From assembly GCA_027922465.2 (NCBI GenBank), contig BQMF02000301.1, forward strand, positions 310,001-374,000: a stretch of 64,000 nucleotides of DNA, read 5' to 3'. Below, one piece after another: positions 1-10,661 of the stretch (position 1 is its first letter; each line of letters begins with the position of its first letter). Made by a program: the position numbers and the translations under genes. Source of the DNA: Turritopsis dohrnii (lineage: Eukaryota; Cnidaria; Hydrozoa; Anthoathecata; Oceaniidae). The notes beneath the pieces were generated by a model. That model had not been told where the DNA came from. It searched no databases and saw only the letters and a program-made list of their open reading frames with translations.

Positions 1-167
1 AGAACAGAAAGTTTCTTGTACACCGACGATGATATAATACCGAAAGGATTCTGTTTTTAAATAGAAGTATTTTATCATTACAGTTGTTATCAAGTTTTAT
101 AATACAAACGTTTTGTTTCTGTTCATTAATTCTTGGTTTTGGCAATATCACTCGTTCTTTACTCTAG

Positions 168-2105
168 ATAGCCACCAATCCAGTTTCACCTGCTTCTCGT
201 TCTCCGAAATCATCATCATCATCATCCAGACCAGCTAAGTCACACAAATTTCATAACTATGCAAAACCGAAAGAAATATCAAAGGTTTACAACCATCCCC
301 AGGTATATACTCTTGCTTTTATAATGAGCTCACAATTTCCTGACGGTACTGTTGGGAACTGCTTAGGAAAGGAAGGAATTTTTGTTGAAACCCAACTTTA
401 GAAATTCTGCTCTAATAAATATCATTGGACAGATTTTGTGATCACTTAAAACCTTTTCTGCACAAAACGTGGGAGAAGCAGTATAGCAACTATTGAATCT
501 CCTCAACATTAAAAAGGTTAAGCAATGATTTGATGACAGCTGTTGTACAATCAATTTGTATTATTGAGAAGCCCAGCAAGTAAAGCATCTTCGAACAATG
601 ACCGGTTATTATCAGTCCGAATCGGATCTCAAGTCCACCTATCCTAGTTGTCGACTAGTAGGTGGACTAAATAGTGGTTTGAAATTCTACTGACCAAGCC
701 AGTTTTGTATAGCCAGCCTGATGAGTGATGATTGATTGCTTAGATACCAGCTGATCATGTTGGTCCGTTGTTTGCTGTTGCGATTCAAAATCGAGAGCCG
801 AATTTCTACGACGAAGAAATGTTAGGTTTTAAGGTAAATTTTTATCTACTTCAATGTGTTTTTGTTATACAAACTCTGCTTTGTATTTGAATTTATTTTA
901 GGAAACTTTTGAAATATTATTTCTCACTTTTAATGGGCTTTACTACGTAATATTGAGATATATCAGTATGTTCCTCTCATACTTCTTGGTAAACATTTTA
1001 TGTTGCTTGTTCACATTGAGCAAACCTTCAGATTTTTCACACTTAAGCTTGGTTCCCACTACAGCAAAAATGAGATAGAAATAAGATAGGATGAGATGAG
1101 ATAATTTTCGAATCTAATGAGAATGCTCTATCTCATTTGTAGAATACTTGATCTCATTTTTATCTCATTTTCATCTCATTTCTATCACATTTCTATCACA
1201 TTTCTATCACATCTATCTCATTCGTTTGGAATGAAAAAACTTTTGATTCCAAACGAATGAGATAGAACATCTTCAAAGGTTCCGACGAACGTTTTTTACA
1301 TTTCCACGTGTTTCTTTTTCATATCACATTGTGCATCAATTCTAACTATGGTTTTTGTGTGCGTTCTTGTGTGTTGTGTCTGAAGTACGAGGGAGAGAAA
1401 ATGTCAGAAGAAAAAAAAAGTTGGAGCTTGATCTCAAAAGATGAACTTTTGGTGGAAAGTGTTCGTTTGTTTCTTTGTCTTTACGACGAATCAGACAAGG
1501 GATATAAGGAAATTCTCTATATTTTCCTCCCCTCAAATTCGTCAACGTTGCCGATCTTTTTGTTTTAGTAAGCGTTTTCTTCGAATTCGTCGTAAAAATA
1601 AAATAACTAAAAGTTTATAGAAAATAACAGCCAGTGAATAATTACTAGATAACTTGATAATGTAAGCCTGTGCCTTACGAAAAGCTTTGTATGTTTAAGT
1701 GGAATTTCTAACATGTGTTTTTTTTCTCAAAATTATAGCACTACTACTGATGTCCATATTTCCTTTATTACTTGTGCAGCTTGTCTTGGTGCTTTCGAGA
1801 TAAATTTATGATATAGTGTGAATGATCGATCGCTCATCTCAAATCTTATCTCATTTCTGTCTCATTTTTGTAAATCTCATTTCTATCTCATATTTGCTCT
1901 AGTGGGAACCAAGCTTTCCAACTTGGTAAACTCCGTGTGTTATACTTGGTTATACTTGGTTATATTTTTTGTTATTGTTTTATAGAAAGGTGATAAGATT
2001 GAAATTTTGAAGGCGCATGAAGATGGATCTTGGGAAGGTCGACATCTTGGAACCGGAAAAACTGGATTATTTCCTTTCACCCACGTCACGCTTATGCTAG
2101 ATTAG
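168..2105 (+). CDS. CRK: CRK/CRKL-like adaptor, 3' end (C-terminal SH3)
   Basis: Partial gene; the 5' part lies left of the window. Three phase-0 exons read through: 168..302, 744..833 and 1986..2105 (stop TAG), each bounded by AG and GT. The first exon is a Ser/Pro-rich linker (45 codons). The other two encode an SH3 fold running from VGPLFAVAIQNREPNFYDEE to the end FPFTHVTLMLD. The signatures GPxxA-xxIQxRxPNxYD, GxWEG and GKxGxFPFTHVxL are those of the atypical C-terminal SH3 of vertebrate CRK and CRKL rather than of a generic SH3. In that family the N-terminal SH2 and SH3 domains recruit phosphotyrosine proteins and proline-rich GEFs, and the C-terminal SH3 is regulatory. Those N-terminal domains are not visible here. 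I saw no canonical AATAAA close behind the stop. Confidence 0.85.
632..668. repeat. Imperfect palindrome in first CRK intron
   Basis: AGTCCACCT followed by CTAGT pairs with ACTAG and AGGTGGACT around a short loop. It could form a hairpin of about 37 bp. No function can be assigned. Confidence 0.5.
1046..1915. mobile_element. MITE with AGCTTGGTTCCCACTA terminal inverted repeats
   Basis: An 870 bp element inside the last CRK intron. The left end AGCTTGGTTCCCACTACAGC and the right end, read on the other strand, AGCTTGGTTCCCACTAGAGC match, and similarity continues into ATGAGATAGAAAT-type sequence. The interior contains tandem TCTATCACATT motifs and a strong hairpin around 1212-1265. Flanks are TTA on the left and TTT on the right, so the 3 bp target duplication is imperfect. 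It encodes no transposase. The ends match the element at 58511-59267. Confidence 0.8.
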
Positions 2106-2318
2106 TTTCTGACCTTTTCTTATTTAAATTTAATATATATATGGATACGGATGTGTCAATAATTTATATGTAAAAATACACGGCGTATTCACCATCCTGA
2201 TGTAAATATAAATCCATAGTTGATTATTTTTATAGATATTTTTTCATAAATTATAAATTCCTGGAGTTTTTTCCGGAAAATTTTTAACTTTGATCATTGC
2301 GTTCACTCATGACAAGTT

Positions 2319-2606
2319 TGACGTGTCATACTTGACTTTTAATTATGTTTAATTTATGTAATTATGTTTCGATAAGCTTTACGTCATCTTTGTGTTGCGC
2401 TCCGCATTTCTGAGGGAGCTGAAGAACTTTCCGAAACGATAATTGAGGAAAACCTGGAGAGAGAAAAAAAAGCAGTTCCAAACGGTTAGGATAGGAAATT
2501 TTTGGGACTCTATTTTTAATTTATTTACAGAACCCCCGCATACGTTATTGTTTGCTAAAAGTAAATTGGTTTCGAAAAATTGTCCTTTTCAAAATTCAGA
2601 ATTCAG
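2319..2606. repeat. Interspersed direct repeat A, copy 1
   Basis: About 285 bp starting TGACGTGTCAT and ending near ATTCAGAATTCA. It recurs with few changes at 3981-4259 in the same orientation. It includes the phrase GCGCTCCGCATTTCTGAGGG. No coding potential was recognised. Together with repeats B and C it marks a shuffled or nested repeat block of roughly 2.3-5.1 kb. Confidence 0.8.
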
Positions 2607-3584
2607 GCAAAACAACATCTGCTTTAAGGGAAAACGAATTCTTTTTTTCAGAATTTGACTTTGTTTTTTGTTTTTGTTGTGAAACGTAACATCTAGCATA
2701 TTTTGTAGTTGGATTGCAGTTCGTGTTACTTGGTAGGTACAAGAACGACTCTCTCATTTTTATTTTGTTTTGTTGTTGTTTTCTCTTGAAATATTTGAAA
2801 AGAACAAGTTCAGGTGACGTCACTTCTGTGTTCTGTGTACATAGAGTTTTTTTTTAATGCTCAACTTTTTTAAATCTGTTGTTGAAGTTTAGATTTTTAA
2901 AGACTGATTTTTTTATTTATGTTTCTCTTGTTCGTGTAATAGTTTCAAGTATTACTCACATATTTCGACAAATATTACTCACACATTTCGACTGATTACA
3001 AGTAAGTGCTAAATGTCATATTTTGAAGTACCTTCCTTTGTTCGCCTTCCTTCGTTCTTCAAATGGTTACTACGTTATCTTAGATGTTTGGTTCGAATTC
3101 TATCTATATTTTTGTTGTTATTTCTTTATTAACATATACTTGCTTAGGGGGCTACCATAGAAATAATTTCTATTGTATTATTGTTTGAAAGAGAGGTTGA
3201 ACGAGAGTTACGAAAATGTTTTTTGACTTTGCTTTGATTTCGAGTTCGCTGACCTGAAAAATGGATCAAATGGTTGTATTTTATTGAACGTTACGTCACA
3301 GAAGCAGTTGTTTGAACAGGGACGCCAACGCAGGTAGCTAGTGATGCACAAGAAGACAAATGACAGAAGTTAGGGTTGTATGAAGTTAACTTTCTGCACC
3401 TTCGTTGACGTAAAAAATCACCCTTATTGAGTTTTACTTGCATTTGTGGCTAGCAGCTGAAGGTTCCCTGAGTAGGAAGAACTTACTACTCTTTAAAATG
3501 CGCAAACACGTTTCACCACATGCGCGTAAAATTTTAGGACAAAAACAATGTTCATTCTCTTCTTTCGGCAAACTTAATTTCATT

Positions 3585-3652
3585 TACGTCATAGTTTGTT
3601 CGGTATTCCTTTGAAGTTTGAAATTTTGGCGAAGAACTTATTTTTTTGATTG
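3585..3652. repeat. Direct repeat B, copy 1
   Basis: TACGTCATAGTTTGTTCGGT and the following ~50 bp recur at 5001-5070 with only a few differences. The two B copies bracket the C-A'-C' block, which suggests they are the outer parts of one transposon family or of a duplicated segment. Confidence 0.7.
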
Positions 3653-3798
3653 AAAACATTTTCAATTCGTTTCGCAAAAAAATAGGCAACGTTTTTGGAG
3701 AAAAACAGGTGATTACTTTCGCAAATGTGTGTCCACCAGGGCAGGAATTTATTTTTTTTTTGCGAAAATAATTTGCGAAGAACTTATTTTGCTTAAGT

Positions 3799-3962
3799 GG
3801 ACTTATTTTTTGAAACCTTTTCTTTTACGCTTCGCCCATGAATAGCGAGGGCGAAATATTATGTGCTCTTGCTTTGCTACTCACGAGGAAAAGAAAAAGA
3901 AAACACAAAGTTTGAGTTCAACAAATTTACAGAGAAAGGATGGAATACGTTGTTCATTTCCA
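3799..3962. repeat. Direct repeat C, copy 1
   Basis: About 160 bp from GGACTTATTTTTTGAAACC to CGTTGTTCATTTCC. It recurs at 4317-4478 in the same orientation. Repeat A copy 2 lies between the two C copies. Confidence 0.75.
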
Positions 3963-3980
3963 AAAGCTCTTGGTCAAAAT

Positions 3981-4259
3981 TGACGTGTCATGCTTGACTT
4001 TTAACTATGTTTTATTTATGTAATTATGTTTCGATAAGCTTACGTCATTTTTGTGTTGCGCTCCGCATTTCTGAGGGAGCTGAAGAACTTTCCGAAACGA
4101 TAATTAAGGAAAACCTGGAGAAAAAAAGCAGTACCAAAGGGTTAGGATAGGAAATTTTTGGGCCTCTATTTTTAATTTATTTACAGAACCACCGCATACG
4201 TTATTGTTTGCTAAAAGTAAATTGGCTTCGAAAAATTGTCCTTTTCAGAATTCAGAATC
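3981..4259. repeat. Interspersed direct repeat A, copy 2
   Basis: Second copy of the 2319-2606 repeat, with small indels such as a shorter A-run after CCTGGAGA. Both copies end in the same ATTCAGAAT phrase. Confidence 0.8.
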
Positions 4260-4316
4260 AATATCAATATATATAAGGTTTGCGGAGTGGGTGCGTGAAA
4301 TCATTATATATATATG

Positions 4317-4478
4317 GACTTATTTTTTGAAACCTTTCCTTTTACGCTTCGACCATGGATAGGGAGGAAGAAATGTAATGTGCTCTTGCTTTGATACTCA
4401 CGAGGAAATGAAAAAGAAAACATAAAGGTTGAGTTCAACAAATTTACAGGGAAAAGGATCGAATACGTTGTTCATTTC
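4317..4478. repeat. Direct repeat C, copy 2
   Basis: Diverged second copy of 3799-3962. It is followed directly by the GC-richer SINE-like segment. Confidence 0.75.
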
Positions 4479-4713
4479 CGCGCAAGTGAATGCACCATAG
4501 CGCCAGGTCGGCCCATGCCATGTGAGGGAAATTGGGTAGATGATATATCGGGTGTTGCAGGAAGTCATCCAGAAGAGCACAAGCCCTTGACTGGGTTTGT
4601 GTCACTCATGAGAGTGTCAAATACTTCAGAGCCTCCAACCTAAGCCGTGGCCCCTCCTGGAAAGCAGATGCAATAGCAACTGAGTGAGGCTAGCCACGTA
4701 AAACAATACCAAA

Positions 4714-4744
<31 letters not shown>
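4479..4744 (+). mobile_element. Retroposon tail ending in (AAAT)n, SINE- or LINE-like
   Basis: A GC-richer block of about 230 bp that stands out from its AT-rich surroundings. It ends in GGCTAGCCACGTAAAACAATACC and then a perfect (AAAT)n run at 4711-4744. A compositionally distinct body plus a simple-repeat tail is typical of a SINE or a 5'-truncated LINE. I do not see clear A and B boxes, so the head is missing or not tRNA-derived. Confidence 0.5.
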
Positions 4745-5000
4745 GCTCTTTGTCAAAATTTGCCTACGCATTTTCGACAATGGTTCTATCCTTATAATGC
4801 TTGGAAGTTTTGTCATAATAAACAAGGGCATTTCCGAACGCAGTCGGCCAATTCTTTTTGTTCAGTTATATCCAACAAAGCCTTCCTACCCATGCTTTCA
4901 GTTTAGATCATACACACATGTATGCACTAACACACTTTAAATCACTTTCGATGTTTACTTTAAAATGATTACAATTTTAAACAAAACATTTTTTGAAATA

Positions 5001-5070
5001 CGTCATAGTTTGTTCGGTATTCCTTTGAAGTTTGAAATTTTGTCGAAAGAACTCATTTTTTTTATTGAAA
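5001..5070. repeat. Direct repeat B, copy 2
   Basis: Second copy of 3585-3652, same orientation, a few substitutions and small indels. Confidence 0.7.
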
Positions 5071-6825
5071 TGTGGTCCCACTCACTTTAGAACCTGTTGT
5101 GTGGGCCCTACATCTTACAATTGCAATAGGGAATAGATGAAAAATGATTATGTTTTTGCGAACGTTCGAAAAGTGTTGTATTTTTCACTGCAATAAGTTT
5201 TGCGGCGTGCATGTGAATGAAAAGATGTTACTTGAAAAACTATGTACTTGTGGTAAAACAAGCTGAGAGGTTTATGGAGTTTTTAAGCTAAAGTGGACCT
5301 TAATACATCAGTGGTCAAAAACATGCTCCAGTTGTTATTTTATCGGTCAATTTGTTGAGTAGTTGAACAATTTGCAAAGAAGAGGGACGCTTTTTATGTA
5401 AGTAAGTGTTTTTCATGTTTCAAGAAGCTTTGAGTTCGTTTTCCTGCAGAAACTGGTTCATTTCGGAATTACAGTAATCCATGCACTACAACAGTCTTCT
5501 AAATGATCATCTCGTACATATGCAACATCTTCATCAATGTTTATTTTGCTCCTTTCGGTATAGAGATTGGCCGTCTTTATGATCGGACTGTTTCATACTC
5601 TCGGCAATTATTTCCGGCGATTCAATTCACAAATTCATTTGGTTTGTTTATCGATGTTAGGAATTTTTTTCCAAGTATTTTTACAATGAAATAAAACGTC
5701 AGTGGCGGAAGGGGAACACCGGTTATTGCAAAGCACATCGATGAAAATATGTTGCTTTGGGTAATCAGCTTTATAATGAAAAGAAGTTTTATTATCCGGT
5801 GGCTGCGAAAACGAATAACCTACGCATCAGAGTCTGGGATGGAAATAAAGAAATTCTGAGCTGTCGGACATTTTTGCTGAAATGCCTAAATACCCTGTCG
5901 CTCACCATAGTCTGGCAACGAAATGATTATTTTTTTGTCAGACATTTCACTTTTCATGCCGGCCGTTTCCGGAAAGCTCTTGGAAATCGGCGATGTCCGG
6001 CAGTTATTTCCAACCCTGGTCTGTGCTACTCCACTAGCAATGCCATATAAATTCTACATTTAAAAATACGTTTTTTATATATATTTTATCACTTAATTCA
6101 TGAAGGAATGATATTAATCAAATAGGTCTACATAAAATTAAGACTTTTAGTTACGCTACCCGAAAATACTTTGACATTTGAAATTAGATTCACGCTTTTC
6201 TTTTCTTCTGAAAGGGTAGGAATACATTTCAGGACGTCTCGGTAAAGACACGCCATTCCTTTTGAAAGCATGGAGTAGATTTCCATTGAAACCAATCTGC
6301 GGCGAGTATTTTAAAAAGACATCTGGACAAGAAATACTGATTCTCACAACGCCTTAATGGTTTGCAAATTTGCGGTTTTCAAGACGTATAGATTTGCGCA
6401 AATTAGATGCTAAAGAAACCACAGAAAAAACAGAAAATTTGAAAAACAGAAATTTTTGCGAAAATTGTGAAGTTTTCTTTCCTATTAGCAGATACTCCCT
6501 AAAGTTAAGTTAAGATTACTCTTAAAGTCGTCTGAGAATGAAATGAGCAATCAGAAATTGTGACAAAAGTTAGTAATATCTACATGTATGTCCATCTTAT
6601 TACGCAATCGATCCCGAAGTACCAAATAAAACATAACCGATCTATGTAACCCTATGGAGAATGTGATTTCAATTCCGACAAACAATTCATACCGGTGATA
6701 TCTACAAACAGAATGTGCAGAAACTGGGAAAGAGATCTACGATTTTTGGCAATTCTACTGGCTAGTATGGCAATTTTGAATATCGTACAGATTTTTAGTT
6801 TAGAAATTGAAAGAAATTTCAACAC
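5071..6825. other. Intergenic, no gene seen
   Basis: AT-rich sequence with only short open frames lacking splice context or recognisable domains. Nothing else could be supported here. Confidence 0.5.
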
Positions 6826-6890
6826 CAACCTCGTACAAAGGATTTCTTGCCTTTTCGCCGCCGAGGTAAGAAACCCTGAGTACGAGGTTG
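6826..6890. mobile_element. 65 bp MITE, CAACCTCGTAC ends, 9 bp TSD
   Basis: The left end CAACCTCGTACAAAGGATTT and the reverse complement of the right end CAACCTCGTACTCAGGGTTT form terminal inverted repeats of about 25 bp. The element is flanked by a perfect 9 bp direct repeat TTTCAACAC at 6817-6825 and 6891-6899. A 9 bp duplication points to a Mutator-like transposase acting in trans. Related ends occur at 46860-46959 and, as half copies, near 48088 and 59560. Confidence 0.8.
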
Positions 6891-7526
6891 TTTCAACACC
6901 AGATAAACATGGTTTCATTATTGCTGTTAAAAAATGAAAATAGATTTGTTTAAAAACACCGTGTTAATGTCCTGTTATCAAGTTTCGCCTCGATTCTATA
7001 CATTCTATTGTTTCACTAATTACATTTCTTATTACTTATTCGTAATACGGACTTATTGTTTTCATTTCGCAGTGGAATAATTAAAAACTTTAAAATGAGG
7101 CGATACTTGTTGGCTCAACCATAACACGATGTTTAAACAGAAATTCGGGAAAGGTCTATTCGATCTATTCATCGAAATTTTTTTATTTAGATTTCTGCGG
7201 AAGCAAGAAATCTTTTACAACCGGCTTTGTTTTTCTTCTGCCGCCCAGTTGGCTAATTTATTACTACATGTAGCTTTAGCTGAAAATTCCCCCTGCGCTC
7301 AAGCTTTCCAATTTGTACACACAGCAAGCTATACATTAAAAAGGAAAACTTTTCACCCAAACATTTTGTAATTTAAGGATTTTAGTAAAAATGTTTTTCG
7401 TTGATTTGGGGCCTGATAAGTGGGATACTTGAAATATTTCGACAAAGTCAGTCTTCTATGTATGGCAAGATACACAATATTTCAAATACAAATCGTGATC
7501 AAAGTGTCTGTATGCAGTGAAGAAAT

Positions 7527-8551
7527 GTTTAATGAGTCGTGTAACCTTGTGGCATAGTGTAGCGGTGGCTACACTAACTTGGAATATGCAAACCAAATAG
7601 ATCTACTTACGCAGCTGAAGATCTTCATAAAACTTTGTTCCTTTTTGTTATCTCTTAGGCCTAAGTCGCACTAATGCTATTATACCTTTTAAAAAGTGTA
7701 AATAAGGCTTAACAAGTAATATCAGAAAGTACTTCCTAAACCATGGATACGTATTTTATAATCAAAGAGTGCGTTTACATGAAGGCCGTACTGAACTCAG
7801 TACGGGTTGAATTTTCAATCCTCCCGTATCGAGTTTCAATACGGGTTTTTATTTCAGTACGGTTCCTGGTCAAACCTTCAGCGGTGTTTACATGATAACG
7901 GCCGTACTGAAATTTAACCCGTGATGATTTCAAACCTATTTCTCAAATAGGTTTGAAATTTCGATACGGCTTGGAAAGGTGTGAAAGTTTTCACATTTCA
8001 TTGTTTTATCATAAAATGTGTTAACAAGCATGCGCATATTAATTAAATTTTGCTGACACCTATGAAACAAAAATACAGAATGTGCTAAATTTATTCCATT
8101 ATGCACAGAAAATATTTCTACCCGTACTGAAATCTCAAACATGTGTGATTTCAGTACGGCTCTCATGTAAATGCGCTCGTAGAGAGAACTAGAAACTAGT
8201 AAAATCTATTGTTTCGATTGTTACTCGCGAACACTCGCCAAGACCGTATCGAAATTTCTCATGTAAACAGAATGTCGATTTCAAACCGGTTGAAATCTCA
8301 AACCGGTTTGAGTTCAGTACGGGTCTCATGTAAACGCACTCAAAGTAAGATTTGCTATTACTTGTTAAGCCTATTTATTACATTTTTTAAAAGGTATATT
8401 AGCGTCAGTGTGACTGAGGCCTAAGAGATAACAAAAAGTAACAAAGTTTTGTGCAGATTAAGTTTAGATCTATTTGTTTTGCATGTTCAAAGTTATTTTT
8501 GAAATACCGCCACCGCTACACTATGCCACATGACTATACTACTCATTAAAC
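7527..8551. mobile_element. Outer fold-back element containing an inserted MITE
   Basis: Two arms of roughly 200 bp are inverted copies of each other. GTTTAATGAGT, GTGGCATAGTGTAGCGGTGG and TTAGGCCTAAG on the left recur inverted on the right (CCGCCACCGCTACACTATGC, ACTCATTAAAC). The centre is occupied by a different element at 7768-8340. Short open frames in it are by-products of the repeats. Confidence 0.8.
7768..8340. mobile_element. 573 bp MITE with AGTGCGTTTACATG ends and 5 bp TSD
   Basis: The ends AGTGCGTTTACATG and CATGTAAACGCACT are exact inverted repeats. The flanks are CAAAG at 7763-7767 and at 8341-8345, a perfect 5 bp target duplication. The interior repeats the word CCGTACTGAAAT (and its complement) many times and contains further small palindromes such as AAACCGGTT. 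No transposase is encoded. Confidence 0.85.
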
Positions 8552-10661
8552 TATTCGTTCTATTGTAAAATCTGTCCAACCATGGTCTGCTTGTTCTCAG
8601 TCTATTGCGGGGGCATACATAGTGAGAACTACTTGCTATCTGGTTTACGATCGATAGCTCAAATTAGGTGAAGGGAAAATTGACTTAAGTTTCTTTGCTG
8701 CAAATTACTAGTATTTCATAATATCTAGCCGGTTGTAAAAAAATTTAAAGCGAACATTAGATGATATCGTGAACATTTAGAACATACTTCTACGTCCGGA
8801 GTCTACGTAGATAAAATTAATTACTATAATTGGCTGATTGGTTGATTTTTATGTATTTCGATCCTATAATTACCACCTCGAACATACATATAGCTAAAAA
8901 ATAATTTCAAACTTTGTGCACGTCGATGACTGTAGCTGTCGAAATGTAGCCGAAATAAACTCGCTTGTTCATGACATGATAAACAAGGCCGTTGCTTTAT
9001 GCGGCGGAAAGTGAAGATAAATGAATACAAAAAGATAAGAATGAGAACATAAACTCAAAACATTAACACACGAAATATTCATATTAACTTCTCACAGTGG
9101 CAACACAGCTACTTGCTCTCGGAGGTTTGTTTTGATTTGAAGATTTCGTAAATAAAAGTCATGCCTTGGAATAACATTTTTTCCAGATCAATTGATCAAC
9201 GACAGAATTTGCAATATATAGCCCAGATGGTTAGTATTTTTGCTATTCTGGAATGAAATAAAAAACTATTCACTCTTATGGCCAATCAACCGAGAAAAAA
9301 AGCAACATGGCAGAATGAATGAGGAATGATGGTAAATTTTTCGCAGAAAAGAAGAGCCTAGACGATTAGTTTTTTCTGAACCAAATCCCATTTATTCTTA
9401 GAGAGGGTATAATATGTAAATAATATTCTATATTTTATTCGCCCATATTCATTTTCGTAATGTTTGTGTTACTATTTTTCTGTCGAGCGCTCTCGCATCG
9501 CATATCAGCTATTTCACTGACATTTAGCGCGCTAAAACTGATGATTCCACCGATCATTGTTGCTCTTTAGAGAAAACGGTAGTTTGATTGAAACAAATCG
9601 GAAGGTGTCGGAATTAAGAGATGTTATAATAAAGCACTTAGAAAAGAAGGACCGCTTTAAAAATACACAATTTTCCACTAAATTTTCTCTGTTGTTTGAA
9701 TTGTGTGAATAAAAGTTATAAGGTGTTTCAACTCCAGGTATGTAGACTGCCATTGCTCCTAGCTATGAATAAATTTCCATATAACGAGTGCAAACCATAT
9801 AAATAAATAAAAAAAAGTATTATATACGAAATCATGAAGGCAGTGTTCGCACACTACTCATACACTCTTCATACACACTCCTATATGGTGATAGTTACTT
9901 TGATAAAAAATATTGTTTGAGCCATCTCACCTTGCCAACATCGATCGAAAGAATTTCACTACAATTCCTTCCGTGGCAGAAATATCATCCATGAAAAATA
10001 AGTGCTCAAGATGTCAAGTATATAAGTATCTGATATTAACAAACAGAATTATTCTAGTTATGGTGACTATAGACATATATTTCCAAAATCATAACTTTTG
10101 TTTATCTTTTACATTCAGGATTACAGTTTATGATACATGTTTTGATTTTCAGCAACTTTTGGTTGAAGGTTTCTTAATCTTGCATACACAATTATCTGAA
10201 TAAATAAATCTAAAGTATACTTTGCATGTATCACATCATTCCATTTCCATACATTACTCTGTATGTAAATCCATACATTACTCTGCTCTGGTGAAATGAA
10301 ATTTCAAGTTGTCAAGATGTTAAATGTATTTTAACCCTTAACGATAAAAAATTTAACTTTATCATGCTAAAATTTGTGTTGTGCAGTAAGTATGGAGAGA
10401 AAGGATGGTCATGATGTTTTTTTTTCAGAAAATCCTTATTACATGTATCAATCAGTTGTGCAAGCATCAACCTTTTTTATTAATGAATAAGTCCTTTGAG
10501 TGAATTCAAACTTTCTGCCTCTTTACTTAATCTTCTTTCATGTTTGTTTATTGTTTTTTTTGCACTCTAGTTTGTTCAAATAGGCTGACTAGAAATCATA
10601 AGAATGAGGCATGTGCAATTTTATAGTGAATGATCTCAACTTTTAGATCCTTGGTAAAAAA
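8552..10661. other. Intergenic upstream of the RING gene
   Basis: No protein-coding gene recognised. A 5' untranslated exon or promoter for the RING gene at 10662 probably lies here but cannot be placed. A short tandem CCATACATTACTCTG pair occurs near 10246-10283. Confidence 0.45.

Noticed and set aside
7936..8166. 76-codon open frame on the minus strand
   Set aside because: It lies wholly inside a non-autonomous MITE and is built from its repeated CCGTACTGAAAT words.
9532..9753. 73-codon minus-strand frame with PGVETP
   Set aside because: No domain, no supported splice context.
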